This document shows, piece after piece, positions 42,902 through 51,737 of a stretch of 64,000 nt of DNA (position 1 is its first letter; each line of letters starts with the position of its first letter). The notes beneath the pieces were generated by a model. It saw only the letters and a program-made list of their open reading frames with translations. It did no database searches and was not told where the DNA came from. Source of the DNA: Micromonospora marina (GTDB lineage Bacteria > Actinomycetota > Actinomycetes > Mycobacteriales > Micromonosporaceae); NCBI RefSeq assembly GCF_900091565.1, contig NZ_FMCV01000009.1, positions 1-64,000 of the forward strand. Direction: 5' to 3'. Both the position numbers and the translations under genes were made by a program.

Positions 42902-44197
42902 GTGCCAGCTGAACCCGTCGACCCACCCGCCGTCCCCCGCGACGACGCGGGTCCGCGTGCGGTGCGGCGGGTGGTCGCGGTGCTGGCGCTGATCGCGATC
43001 CTGCCGGCGCCCTACCTGCGCAACCTGCGGCACGACTACTACGACCAGAAGATCTACATGTCGGCGATGGACTGGTGGGCGGCCGGGCACCCGCTCTACG
43101 ACTACGTCCAGCCGGACCGGGTGCAGGGCGCGCTCTACTTCACCTATCCCCCGTTCACGGCGCTGCTCCTGGCCCCGTTCGGGCATCTGCGGCTCGGGGT
43201 GGCCATCGTCGTCTTCGCGGTGCTGACCCTCGCCGCCGTGGTGCTGACCACCCGCTGGCTGGTGCTGCCGGTGCTGCGGCGGCACCAGCTGCCGCGCGGT
43301 TTCGGGCTGACCGTCGCCGTGCTGCTGGTGCTGGCGGTGGAGAGCACCCGGGAGACGCTCACGCTCGGGCAGATCAACATGCTGCTGGTGGTGCTGATCC
43401 TGGCCGACCTGCTGTTCGCCGTACCGCAGGGGCGGCGCTGGGCCGGCGTGGGCGTGGGCCTGGCCACGGCGCTGAAGCTCTTCCCCGGCATCTTCTTGCT
43501 CTACCTGCTCGTTGCCCGCAAGTGGCGAGCGGCGGCCGTGGCGGCGGTGACCGCGGCGGCGGCCACGTTGCTGGCGGCGGCGGTCGCGCCGGGTGACTCG
43601 TGGCGCTTCTGGACCCACGAGCTGTGGGCCACCGACCGGGTGGGCCGCACCGACTACACCGGGAACCAGTCGCTGTTCGGGCTGCTCAGCCGCCTGACCG
43701 CGCCGGCCGAACCGGGCCGGCTGCTGTGGCTGCTGCTCGCGCTGGCGGTGGCCGCGTTCGGCCTGTGGCGGGCGGCGCGCGCGGCCCGGGCGGGCGACGC
43801 GCTCGTGGGTCTCACCCTGACCGGGCTGGTGGGTGGCCTGGTCAGCCCGATCACCTGGATCCACCACCTGTACTGGTTCATCCCCGCGCTGGTGGTGCTC
43901 GTCGACGCCGCGTTGGACGCCGATCCGGCGACGCCCGCCGGGGCCCGCCGTCGCGGCGGCCTCTTCGCGCTGGTCGCCGTCGTGGGTCTGCCGATCGTGT
44001 ACGGGTTGGTGACGTTCCAGGACTGGGGTACCGCCATCGTGCACACGGACGACCCGGTCGATTTCGTCGTCCGCAACGTGTACGTGCTGCTCAGCCTGCT
44101 TGTGCTGGCCGTACTGCCGATCCGTCGGCATGCGGGCGAGGAACCAATGAAACGGACTGAACGGACACACCTCGCAACGAACGGCGATCAGCGCTAA
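42902..44197 (+). CDS. GT87-family (alpha-1,2-mannosyltransferase-like) membrane glycosyltransferase
   Basis: 431 residues from GTG 42902. About ten membrane helices (for example VVAVLALIAILPAPYLRNL; LTVAVLLVLAVESTR; LLVVLILADLLFAVP). The first loop has KIYMSAMDWWAAGHPLYDY and FTYPPFTALLLAPF, the acidic-residue loop and YPP motif of the DUF2029/PimE-like GT-C family. It uses polyprenyl-phosphate-mannose or a similar donor at the outer membrane face for glycolipid or glycan elongation. Acceptor unknown. A strong terminator follows at 44254. Confidence 0.85.
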   Translation: MPAEPVDPPAVPRDDAGPRAVRRVVAVLALIAILPAPYLRNLRHDYYDQKIYMSAMDWWAAGHPLYDYVQPDRVQGALYFTYPPFTALLLAPFGHLRLGVAIVVFAVLTLAAVVLTTRWLVLPVLRRHQLPRGFGLTVAVLLVLAVESTRETLTLGQINMLLVVLILADLLFAVPQGRRWAGVGVGLATALKLFPGIFLLYLLVARKWRAAAVAAVTAAAATLLAAAVAPGDSWRFWTHELWATDRVGRTDYTGNQSLFGLLSRLTAPAEPGRLLWLLLALAVAAFGLWRAARAARAGDALVGLTLTGLVGGLVSPITWIHHLYWFIPALVVLVDAALDADPATPAGARRRGGLFALVAVVGLPIVYGLVTFQDWGTAIVHTDDPVDFVVRNVYVLLSLLVLAVLPIRRHAGEEPMKRTERTHLATNGDQR

Positions 44198-44253
44198 TCT
44201 AGGAGCAACTACCTCAGTTTTCTCCCAGGTAGCACCGATCCCCCGGTGAAGAA

Positions 44254-44284
44254 CGGCCCTCCGCGTCGGCAGCGCGGAGGGCCG
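44254..44284. terminator. Bidirectional stem-loop terminator
   Basis: CGGCCCTCCGCG (44254-44265) pairs perfectly with CGCGGAGGGCCG (44273-44284) around a 7-nt loop, between the convergent glycosyltransferase and the hypothetical membrane gene. Confidence 0.85.
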
Positions 44285-44299
44285 TTCGGGTTCTCGTCG

Positions 44300-45148
44300 T
44301 CAGTCCTGGTCGCCGGGGCACCGGCCCGGCGGCGCAGCGATCGCCGCGCGGGTCCGCCCGGCGCCGGAGCCCACCGCCACCAGGTGCCGCTCGGGTCGCG
44401 ACGCCGGGCCCGGCTGGTGGCCCAGCCCGGACAGCGAGGTCACGCCGAGACGCCCGGCGAGCACCGGCACCTGGTCCGGCTCGACCACGAAGACCACCTC
44501 ACGGGGCCGCAGCGGGCGCAGCAGCACCACCACGGCGAGGAGCACCAGCAACGTCCCGCCGACCAGCAGCACCCACGCCAGTCCCGGGAACCACCCGGCC
44601 CGCAACTCGGCGCGCATTCGCAGGTCGAGCCCCGCCGCGCCGTCCACGCGCATGACGACCAGGCTCAGCGACCGGCCGGACATCTCCGACGGGCTCCACT
44701 CCAGGGAGCCGACGCCCTCCCGTACCCAGAAGGACTGAGCCGTCGGCGCGGCGATGCCGGCGCCGGCGGTGGCCGGGTCCAGGTCGACCGGCAGCGGGCC
44801 TCGGGTGACCGCCACGCGGCGCACGGTGCTGTGCGGGACGTCGGCCAGCCACCCTCGCACCTGGTCGGCCGGGGCGAGGCCGAGGAAGACCGGGCCGTCG
44901 TCGTCCCGGGCGGTCAGGTGCAGCCGGGCCTGACCGGTGCGCGCCAGCGGCAGGTCGGCGCGCAGCAACGCGTCCACGTCGGTCACCAGCACCACGGAGG
45001 CGGGCGTGCGGACCGGCTCGAACCGGGCGTCGAAGCCGCCGTCCGGGCCGGCCTGCCGCGCGGCCAGCCACAGACCTCCGCCCGCCAGCAGCGCCGGAAT
45101 CCCCAACGCCAGCAGCACCACGCCGGCGATCGTGCGTACGAAACGCAT
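44300..45148 (-). CDS. Hypothetical membrane protein, two helices
   Basis: 282 residues. N-terminal helix TIAGVVLLALGIPALLAGGGLWLA, an extracytoplasmic domain of about 150 residues (FARFEPVRTPASVVLVTDVDAL; VFLGLAPADQVRGWLADV; SFWVREGVGSLEWSP), a second helix LAWVLLVGGTLLVLLAVVVLL and a cytoplasmic tail. This layout recurs in actinobacteria as an uncharacterised protein; I cannot name a function. It converges on the GT87 gene and is separated from YcnI by about 140 bp. Confidence 0.65.
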   Translation of the reverse strand: MRFVRTIAGVVLLALGIPALLAGGGLWLAARQAGPDGGFDARFEPVRTPASVVLVTDVDALLRADLPLARTGQARLHLTARDDDGPVFLGLAPADQVRGWLADVPHSTVRRVAVTRGPLPVDLDPATAGAGIAAPTAQSFWVREGVGSLEWSPSEMSGRSLSLVVMRVDGAAGLDLRMRAELRAGWFPGLAWVLLVGGTLLVLLAVVVLLRPLRPREVVFVVEPDQVPVLAGRLGVTSLSGLGHQPGPASRPERHLVAVGSGAGRTRAAIAAPPGRCPGDQD

Positions 45149-45290
45149 TCGCGTCGTCCCTCTCGGTAGCCAACTACCCGGCCGACCTTACCGACGCGCG
45201 TCGGCCGATCGCCGGATATCGGCGGCACCCGTCCGCCGACGGCGACCGGCCCGGCGGATCGTCCCGCCGGGCCGGTGCCGTCGCTCACGT

Positions 45291-46019
45291 TCAGGACTTC
45301 GCGGCAGGCTCCCGCCGGGTACGGGCGAACGCCAGGCCGCCGAGGGCCAGGCCGCCCAGCCCGGCGACCAGGCCGGCCACGCCGAGGGCGGTGGCCGCGC
45401 CGGACCCGGCGTCGTCGTCATCGTCGTCGTCGGCCGTGGCGGCCGGCGCGCTCGCGCCCGGCGAGGCGGGCGCCGCCGCGGCCAGTTCGAGCACCGGCGC
45501 GGGGTTCTCCGGTTCCTCCGCGCCCGGCGTCGGCTCCTCGATCCACCGGGAGACGTTGCCGTCGGAATACGTCTGGAGCACCTTGAACACCATCGTGTCG
45601 GCCTGCGGCAGCGGGCCCATCGACACCGGGAACTCCTGGAACTCGCCCGGCTTCACACCACCGTTCGGCGCGGCGGTGAAGGTCAGCTTGGAGACCGCCT
45701 CGGTGATCTGGCTGCCGTGCACCTCGATCGGCGGGTCGACCTTGCGCTTCTCCACGGCGACCGTCCAGCCCGCCACCGGCATGGTGGAGACCGAGCCGAC
45801 CGGGGCGTTCTCCGGCAGGTTCACCTCGACCTTGACTGTCGACGCCGTGTCGCTCTCGTTCGGCACCCGGAACGCGAACCGGCCGTAGCCGCCCTGCGTA
45901 CCCTCGGCCGGGTTGATCGTGACGTGCGCCGAGGCCGGACCGGCCAGGCCGAGGACGGCCGTGGCCACTGCGGTGAGGGTCAGCGCGGCGACTGTCGCGG
46001 GACGCCGGAGACGGATCAT
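45291..46019 (-). CDS. YcnI-family (DUF1775) copper-associated protein
   Basis: 242 residues. Signal peptide VAALTLTAVATAVLGLAGPASA, then the mature domain beginning HVTINPAEGTQGG; the His exposed right after signal cleavage is the conserved copper ligand of the family. Strand pattern RFAFRVPNESDTASTVKVEV, GWTVAVEKRKV. The C-terminal end has an Asp-rich stretch, one membrane helix and a short RKS-type tail. YcnI proteins bind Cu(II) outside the cell and usually sit with CopC/CopD genes, as here (stop of CopCD 16 bp away). Confidence 0.88.
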   Translation of the reverse strand: MIRLRRPATVAALTLTAVATAVLGLAGPASAHVTINPAEGTQGGYGRFAFRVPNESDTASTVKVEVNLPENAPVGSVSTMPVAGWTVAVEKRKVDPPIEVHGSQITEAVSKLTFTAAPNGGVKPGEFQEFPVSMGPLPQADTMVFKVLQTYSDGNVSRWIEEPTPGAEEPENPAPVLELAAAAPASPGASAPAATADDDDDDDAGSGAATALGVAGLVAGLGGLALGGLAFARTRREPAAKS

Positions 46020-46035
46020 CAGATGGGACCTTCCG

Positions 46036-47712
46036 TTACTTGATCGGCACGGTGGCGGTCACCGTGGCCTGGTCGATGTCGGACGTGCGGACGGTGATGC
46101 GCACCTGCCAGTCACCCCGGGCCGGCAGGTTGACCTCACCGGTGGCGTGGTTGTCGCTCAGCGGCAGCAGCGGGACGGTGATCGGCTCGATCCCGGCCGA
46201 CGGGAGCGCGGCGGTGACCTTCCACTCCTGCACCGGCTGGGGGCGGTTGTCCTTGGTGTAGGCGTACAGGTGGATCGAGTTGTTCCCGGTCTCGGCCGGG
46301 TCCAGCTGGACCTCCAGCGAGTAGATCGGGCTGCTCAGCGTAGTGGAGAAGTAGCCCTGTTCGGTTCCGGCGACGTCCGCGGCGGCGGTCCGCGCCGGAG
46401 TGGTCTGCACGAGCGTCGCCGACACGCCCAGCACCACCGCCGTGATCACCAGCTCGGCCACCACGGCCCGCCGCATCGAACCCGGCCGGCCGGCGGCGAC
46501 CCGCCGCCGCACCAGCGCCCGGGAGTACGCGGCCACGCCGATCACCAGTGCGAACAGCACGATCTTGGCGAGCAGGAGCCGGCCGTACGTGGTCCCGAAC
46601 AGCGCCTGCACGCCGGCCACCTCGATCAGGCCCTGCACGGTGCCGGCCAGCAGCAACGCGGTCACCGCGAGCGCCGCCCAGCGGGACCAGATCGGCAGGA
46701 TCGCGTCCAGCTCACGCTCGTCGGCCCGGCGCAGCAGGAAAACCGTGAGCATGACCAGGCCGCCCAGCCACACCGCCATGCCGCCCAGGTGCACCGCGTC
46801 CACCACCACCGACACCGCGGGCGCGGGCGAGGCCGCCGCGTGCCCGGCCAGCGGCCAGGTGAACAGCGCCGCGCCGCCGAGGACCGCCAGGATGATCCCG
46901 TCGGTACGGCCGATCGGACCGGCGAACAGCGGCCGGAGCAGGAACGCCGCCGCGGCGAGCAGACCCAGCCGGACCAGGTGGGTGGTGCCGTAGGCGCTGC
47001 CCAGCACGTCACTCAGGCCGGAACCGGTCACGTCGAACAGGCCGCCCCCGTTGACGTACGGCACCTGGAGCCACACCTCGGCGATCGTCGCCGCCGCCAG
47101 CACGCCGAGCCCGGTCCAGGCCAGCCGCGCCGGTCCCCGGCGGGACAGCCGGCGCGGCCAGAGCGCGGCCAGCACCAGCGCCGGGCCGACGAGCAGCAGC
47201 AGACCGGTGTATCCGGCGAACTTCGCCACCTTCACCGCGTTCTCGGTGACCAGGTTCGCCCGGTTGTCCGAGCCGCTGTCGGTGGGCGGCTCGGACGGCG
47301 CGCCGACGGAGTAGGTGAAGGCGCCGGAGACCGGGTGGCTGTCGGCCGAGATCACCCGGTAGCTCACCAGGTAGGTGCCGCGCCCGGCGGCGGGATCCAC
47401 CGGGATGGTGACCTCGGCGCCCTGGAACGTCGGCTCGCCCCGGTCGGCGCGTGAGCCGTCGGGGGCGATCACCCGAACCTTCCCGGGCACCTTCCGGACG
47501 CCCTCGCTGAACGTGATCACCACCTGGGCGGGCGCCTCGGGCACCACGGCGGAGGCGGCCGGGCTGCTGCTCACCAGCACCGCGTGGGCGGCGGCCGGGG
47601 TGGCCGGGACGAGCAGCAGGGCGACCAGCAGGAGCAGCAGCCCGGCAACGGCCCCGGAGCGGGCGGCGACGACCCGGGACGGGCGGGGTACGGCAGCAGT
47701 CATGACCGCCAT
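46036..47712 (-). CDS. CopC-CopD fusion copper resistance/uptake protein
   Basis: 558 residues from ATG 47712 (a second ATG three codons later is equally possible); the upstream open frame into 49 kb is antisense to other genes. Signal peptide to AAA, then a CopC domain whose mature N-terminus is HAVLVSSSPAASAVV (His ligand) with VVITFSEGVRKVPGKVRVI, DSHPVSGAFTYSVG. A CopD domain with about eight helices follows (YTGLLLLVGPALVLAALWP; MAVWLGGLVMLTVFLL; GTVQGLIEVAG) and a C-terminal beta domain. It probably moves copper across the membrane, working with YcnI. Confidence 0.88.
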   Translation of the reverse strand: MAVMTAAVPRPSRVVAARSGAVAGLLLLLVALLLVPATPAAAHAVLVSSSPAASAVVPEAPAQVVITFSEGVRKVPGKVRVIAPDGSRADRGEPTFQGAEVTIPVDPAAGRGTYLVSYRVISADSHPVSGAFTYSVGAPSEPPTDSGSDNRANLVTENAVKVAKFAGYTGLLLLVGPALVLAALWPRRLSRRGPARLAWTGLGVLAAATIAEVWLQVPYVNGGGLFDVTGSGLSDVLGSAYGTTHLVRLGLLAAAAFLLRPLFAGPIGRTDGIILAVLGGAALFTWPLAGHAAASPAPAVSVVVDAVHLGGMAVWLGGLVMLTVFLLRRADERELDAILPIWSRWAALAVTALLLAGTVQGLIEVAGVQALFGTTYGRLLLAKIVLFALVIGVAAYSRALVRRRVAAGRPGSMRRAVVAELVITAVVLGVSATLVQTTPARTAAADVAGTEQGYFSTTLSSPIYSLEVQLDPAETGNNSIHLYAYTKDNRPQPVQEWKVTAALPSAGIEPITVPLLPLSDNHATGEVNLPARGDWQVRITVRTSDIDQATVTATVPIK

Positions 47713-47925
47713 GGTTCCCGAACCGGGGCGGGTCCGGCGAGCCGGTGCCCGGCGGGCGTGACCGAGCGCCCACCCGGCACCGCGGCGCGCACCACGCCGG
47801 CCCTGCTCGGAGGTCATAGGAGGGTAGTCGGAGAGCGGGCGGGAGAAGTTCCCGGAGTGTGCGGGACCACGGAATGGGTCGAAGGACCCTGTCCTGTCCA
47901 GGTACGCCGCGTAACCTCGGGTGAC

Positions 47926-48501
47926 GTGATCCCCGGCCCGCGCGACACCGCCGCCGACCGCCCCGAGTCGGCGCTCGACGCTGCCACCGGCTGGGCGCTG
48001 GCCGCCCGCGACGGGGACCGCGACGCGCAGGCCGCCTTCGTCCGGGCCACCCAGGCCGAGGTGTGGCGCTTCGCCGCCGCGCTCGTCGACCCGGACACCG
48101 CAGACGACCTGACCCAGGAGACGTACCTGCGGGCCTTCCGGGCGCTGCCCGGCTTCGAGGGGCGTTCCAGCGTGCGTACCTGGCTGCTCGGGATCGCCCG
48201 CCGGGCCTGCGCCGACCACCTGCGCACCGTGGTGCGCCGCCGCCGGCTCGACGCGCGGCTCGCCGCCCAGGCCGCCACCGACCGCCCGTACCCGGACCCG
48301 GCCGGGCAACTCGGTGCCACCGACCTGGTCCGCCGGCTGCCGGCCGAGCGGCGCTCCGCGTTCGTGCTCACCCAACTGCTCGGCCTGTCGTACGCCGAGG
48401 CCGCCGACGTGGAGGGGGTGCCGGTGGGCACGATCCGCTCCCGGGTGGCCCGCGCCCGCGACGAACTGGTCGACGCTGTCGGCGACACGCTGGCCGGATA
48501 G
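47926..48501 (+). CDS. ECF-type sigma factor
   Basis: 191 residues from GTG 47926; 5' extensions overlap the CopCD gene on the other strand. Region 2 includes DDLTQETYLRAFRALPGF and RTWLLGIARRACADHLR; region 4 has LTQLLGLSYAEAADVEGVPVGTIRSRVARARDELV. No anti-sigma gene is adjacent; the next genes encode MauE/DoxX and a DsbA-like protein, so control of extracytoplasmic thiol or copper stress is plausible. Resembles mycobacterial SigC by layout, which is inference. Confidence 0.85.
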   Translation: MIPGPRDTAADRPESALDAATGWALAARDGDRDAQAAFVRATQAEVWRFAAALVDPDTADDLTQETYLRAFRALPGFEGRSSVRTWLLGIARRACADHLRTVVRRRRLDARLAAQAATDRPYPDPAGQLGATDLVRRLPAERRSAFVLTQLLGLSYAEAADVEGVPVGTIRSRVARARDELVDAVGDTLAG

Positions 48502-48531
48502 CGGGAACCTTTCGTGGCGCTCGGACGACGA

Positions 48532-49056
48532 ATGACTGTGACCCCCTCCCCCTCCCGGGCCGGCCGCTGGCAGACCCTGCGGCCCTGGCTCGGCGTCGCG
48601 GCCCGCCTCGGACTCGCAGCCGTGTGGCTGATCGCCGGCGGCACCAAGGTCGGCGACCTGGCCGCCTCCGGCCGGGCCGTGAACGCCTACCAGGTGATGC
48701 CGTACGACGTGGCCACAGTGATCGGCGCGGCGCTGCCGTTCGTCGAGCTGGCCCTGGGCGTCCTGCTGCTCGTCGGGCTCGCCACCCGGATCAGCGCCGG
48801 TGTGTCGGCGGCGCTGCTCGTGGTCTTCGTCGCGGGCATCGCCTCGGCCTGGGCGCGCGGCCTGGCCATCGACTGCGGGTGTTTCGGCAGCGGCGGCCAG
48901 CTCGCCGCCGGCCAGACGCCCAGCTACCTCCCGGAGATCCTCCGGGACCTCGGGTTCCTGGTACTCGCCGGGTTCCTGCTGATCTGGCCCCGCACCCCGT
49001 TCTCCGTGGACGGGTGGCTGGCGGGCGACGACACCGTGGAGGACGACGATGAGTAG
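48532..49056 (+). CDS. MauE/DoxX-like membrane protein
   Basis: 174 residues. Four helices (LGLAAVWLIAGGTKVGDL; ATVIGAALPFVELALGVLLLVGL; SAALLVVFVAGIASAWA; ILRDLGFLVLAGFLLIWP). The CGCFG motif (IDCGCFGSGGQ) is the conserved Cys pair of MauE-type electron-transfer membrane proteins. It likely passes electrons across the membrane to the periplasm-facing thioredoxin-like protein encoded next, with an 8-bp overlap. GGAACC at 48504-48509 could be an ECF -35 box but the -10 is unclear. Confidence 0.82.
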   Translation: MTVTPSPSRAGRWQTLRPWLGVAARLGLAAVWLIAGGTKVGDLAASGRAVNAYQVMPYDVATVIGAALPFVELALGVLLLVGLATRISAGVSAALLVVFVAGIASAWARGLAIDCGCFGSGGQLAAGQTPSYLPEILRDLGFLVLAGFLLIWPRTPFSVDGWLAGDDTVEDDDE

Positions 49057-49765
49057 TCGCAAGGGGCGCAAGGACGCGGCCCGGGTCGTACGCGAGCAGA
49101 TCGCCCGGGAGAAGCGGCGCAAGCGCACGCTCTGGACCTCGATCGCCGCGGTGCTGGTGCTCGTCATCGCCGGTGGCATCGGCTGGGCCGTGTACTCGAG
49201 CCAGAAGTCCGACGAGTTCACCGCCCCGCCCGGGGCCAACGACGCCGGCACCGGCATCGTGCTGGGCACCGGGCCGGTCACCATCGACCTGTACGAGGAC
49301 TACCTCTGCCCCGCCTGCAAGCAGTTCCAGCAGGTCAACGGCGACACGCTCGACCAGCTCGTCGACGAGGGCAAGGCGAAGCTGGTGTTCCACCCGGTGG
49401 CGTTCCTGAACCGCTTCTCCACCACGGAATACTCGACCCGGGCGTCGGCCGCCTCCGGCTGCGCCGCGGAGGACGGCAAGTTCCGCGAGTTCACCGAGCA
49501 GCTCTTCGACAGGCAGCCGCCGGAGGGCGGCGCCGGGCTCAGCAACGACGAGCTCGTCGACATCGGCGCGGGCGTCGGGCTGAACCGCGACGAGTTCGCC
49601 TCCTGCGTCTCCGACGGCACGTACCGGCCGTGGACCGAGCACGTCACCGACGAGGCGAGCAAGGCCGGCGTGACCGGCACCCCGACCATCAAGGTCAACG
49701 GCAGTGAGCTCCAGGACCGCAGCCCCGAGGGGATCAAGTCGGCGGTGGAGGCGGCCGGCAGGTGA
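49049..49765 (+). CDS. DsbA-family thioredoxin-like protein, membrane anchored
   Basis: 238 residues. Basic N-terminus (RKGRKDAARVVREQIAREKRRKR), one membrane helix (TSIAAVLVLVIAGGIGWAVYSS), then a thioredoxin_4/DsbA fold: VTIDLYEDYLCPACKQF (redox CPAC, about residue 93), insertion helices, and cis-Pro in GVTGTPTIKVNG. Oxidises or isomerises disulfides outside the cytoplasm. Couples with MauE (overlap at the start) and with the following gene (GTGA overlap). Confidence 0.88.
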   Translation: MSSRKGRKDAARVVREQIAREKRRKRTLWTSIAAVLVLVIAGGIGWAVYSSQKSDEFTAPPGANDAGTGIVLGTGPVTIDLYEDYLCPACKQFQQVNGDTLDQLVDEGKAKLVFHPVAFLNRFSTTEYSTRASAASGCAAEDGKFREFTEQLFDRQPPEGGAGLSNDELVDIGAGVGLNRDEFASCVSDGTYRPWTEHVTDEASKAGVTGTPTIKVNGSELQDRSPEGIKSAVEAAGR

Positions 49766-50850
49766 CGACACCCCTGCGCCGGGTCGCGCTGGTGCTCGCC
49801 GGCGCGGCCACCGCGCTGCTCACGCTCGCCGCGCCGGCCGCCGCGCACGGCGCGGACGCGCCCGACGGCACCGACTACCGAGCCACCATCAGCGACGTCG
49901 ACCCGGACCGCCCCGGGCTGACCGCGCGCATGGTGGAGGCCGGCGCGCGGCTGGAGCTGACGAACGACACCGGCGCCGAGGTGACGGTGCTCGGCTACTC
50001 CGGCGAGCCGTACCTGCGCGTCGGCCCGGCCGGCGTGTACGAGAACCTCCACTCCCCCGCCACGTACCTGAACCGGACGCTGGCCGGGGAGACGCGGCTG
50101 CCCGCCGAGGCGAACCCGGCCGCCGCGCCCGACTGGCGGCGGATCGACGACGGGCCCACCGCCCGCTGGCACGACCAGCGCACGCTGTGGCGGGAGGACG
50201 CCCCGCCGCTCGCCGTCGCCGCCGCCCCGGACCGGGAACACCGGGTACGCGACTGGACCGTGCCGCTGCGCGCCGGTGACACCACCGGAGCCGTACGCGG
50301 CACGCTGGACTGGGTGCCGCCACCCGACCCGTACCCCTGGTGGGTGGCCGCCACGCTGGGCTTCCTGCTGATCGGCGCGGCCGGGCTGGCGCCGGGCGGC
50401 ACCGCCGCCGGGGTGCGGGCACTGCGCGCGGTCGGCGCGCTGCTCGCCGCGGGCGGCGCCGCCACGGTGGCGCTGACGGTCGCCCGCGCGCTGGACACCG
50501 GCGCCCCCGGCGTCGGCGGAACGCTCGCCGAGCTGGTCACCGGTCAGGTCTGGACGCTGCTCACCGGGCTCGGCGCACTCGCCGCCGGTGGGTACGCGCT
50601 GGCCCGCCGCCCGGCCGCCGACTTCGTGCTCGCGCTGGCCGGCGCCTGCCTCACGCTGTTCGCCGGAGTGACGAACCTCGCCGCGCTGTCCCGCTCGATC
50701 CCCCCGGCCGCCGGCCCGGCCGTGCTGGTCCGGGTGCTCGTGGTGGTGGGCCTGGCGACGGGCGCCGGCGCGGTGGCGGCGGGCCTGCTGCGCCTGCGCG
50801 CCGCCGCACGAGCGGCCCGCCCCACCCTCCACCCGAACCCCACTCCCTGA
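49762..50850 (+). CDS. Hypothetical secreted-domain/multi-helix membrane protein
   Basis: 362 residues from GTG 49762 (GTGA overlap). Signal peptide LAGAATALLTLAAPAAAHGADAP, a beta-rich outer domain to about 185 (DYRATISDVDPDRPGLTARM; LTNDTGAEVTVLGYSGEPYL; WHDQRTLWRED), then about five helices. Common in actinobacteria beside CopD or DsbA-like genes; no named function. Mature His near the N-terminus (AAHGAD) is reminiscent of copper ligands but unproven. Confidence 0.72.
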   Translation: MTTPLRRVALVLAGAATALLTLAAPAAAHGADAPDGTDYRATISDVDPDRPGLTARMVEAGARLELTNDTGAEVTVLGYSGEPYLRVGPAGVYENLHSPATYLNRTLAGETRLPAEANPAAAPDWRRIDDGPTARWHDQRTLWREDAPPLAVAAAPDREHRVRDWTVPLRAGDTTGAVRGTLDWVPPPDPYPWWVAATLGFLLIGAAGLAPGGTAAGVRALRAVGALLAAGGAATVALTVARALDTGAPGVGGTLAELVTGQVWTLLTGLGALAAGGYALARRPAADFVLALAGACLTLFAGVTNLAALSRSIPPAAGPAVLVRVLVVVGLATGAGAVAAGLLRLRAAARAARPTLHPNPTP

Positions 50851-50960
50851 CCCGCCCCGCCCCGGCGATCGATGAGTGAAGCGCCCCGGCCCCCGGCCCT
50901 TTCGTACCAAGATTCACACTGCTCCCGACCCACCCCCGCCGCACTCGCCCCCGGACCGGG

Positions 50961-51737
50961 TCAGGTCGGGCGGGGGCCGGGTCGGGCGGGGGCGAAGCCG
51001 TAGGGAAGCTCCAGGCGGTGGGCGGTCAGCAGCGCCTCGTCGGACAGGAGGTCCGCGGTGGGGGCGTCGGCGACGATCCGGCCACCGTCCAGGATCACCG
51101 AGCGGGGGCACAGCTCGGCCGCGTACGGCAGGTCGTGCGTGACCATGAGCAGCGTCACCGGCAGAGCGCGCAGGATCTCCGCCAGCTCCCGCCGGGCGGC
51201 CGGGTCGAGGTTCGACGACGGCTCGTCCAGCACCAGGATCTCCGGGCGCATGGCCAGCACCGTCGCCACCGCCACCCGGCGCCGCTGCCCGAACGACAGG
51301 TGGTGCGGCGCCCGGTCCCGGTGCTCGCTCATCCCGACCGCCGCGAGCGCCTCGTCGACCCGGGCGGCCAGCTCGGCCCCGCGCAGGCCCAAATTGGCCG
51401 GGCCGAACGCGACGTCCTCGGCGACTGTGGGCAGGAACAGCTGGTCGTCCGGGTCCTGGAAGACGATGCCGACGCGGCGGCGTACCTCGGCCAGCGTGTC
51501 CCGGTCGCGGCCGACCGTCAGGCCGCCGACGCTCACCGTGCCCTCGGTCGGGGTGAGGATGCCGTTGAGGTGCAGCACGAGCGTGGTCTTGCCGGCGCCG
51601 TTGGGCCCGAGCAGCGCCACCCGCTCGCCGCGCGGCACGGTCAGATCCACCCCCTGCAGGGCGACGTGACCGTCCGGGTACGCGTACCGGACGCCGTCGA
51701 CGTCGAGGGAGGGCGGCTGCTGCACGTACCCGATCAT
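50961..51737 (-). CDS. cbiO: ECF transporter ATPase (CbiO/NikO)
   Basis: 258 residues. Walker A LLGPNGAGKTTLVLHL, Q-loop VFQDPDDQLFLPTVAEDV (typical of ECF ATPases), signature LSFGQRRRVAVATVLAM, Walker B ILVLDEPSSNLDP, H-loop MVTHDLPYA. Drives the metal-uptake ECF transporter encoded upstream. ATG 51737 overlaps cbiQ's stop (51734-51737). Last gene of cbiM-N-Q-O. Confidence 0.93.
   Translation of the reverse strand: MIGYVQQPPSLDVDGVRYAYPDGHVALQGVDLTVPRGERVALLGPNGAGKTTLVLHLNGILTPTEGTVSVGGLTVGRDRDTLAEVRRRVGIVFQDPDDQLFLPTVAEDVAFGPANLGLRGAELAARVDEALAAVGMSEHRDRAPHHLSFGQRRRVAVATVLAMRPEILVLDEPSSNLDPAARRELAEILRALPVTLLMVTHDLPYAAELCPRSVILDGGRIVADAPTADLLSDEALLTAHRLELPYGFAPARPGPRPT

Noticed and set aside
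47713..49284. N-terminal extension of the CopCD frame
   Set aside because: Runs antisense through sigma factor, MauE and DsbA-like genes. The signal peptide and CopC start support ATG 47712.
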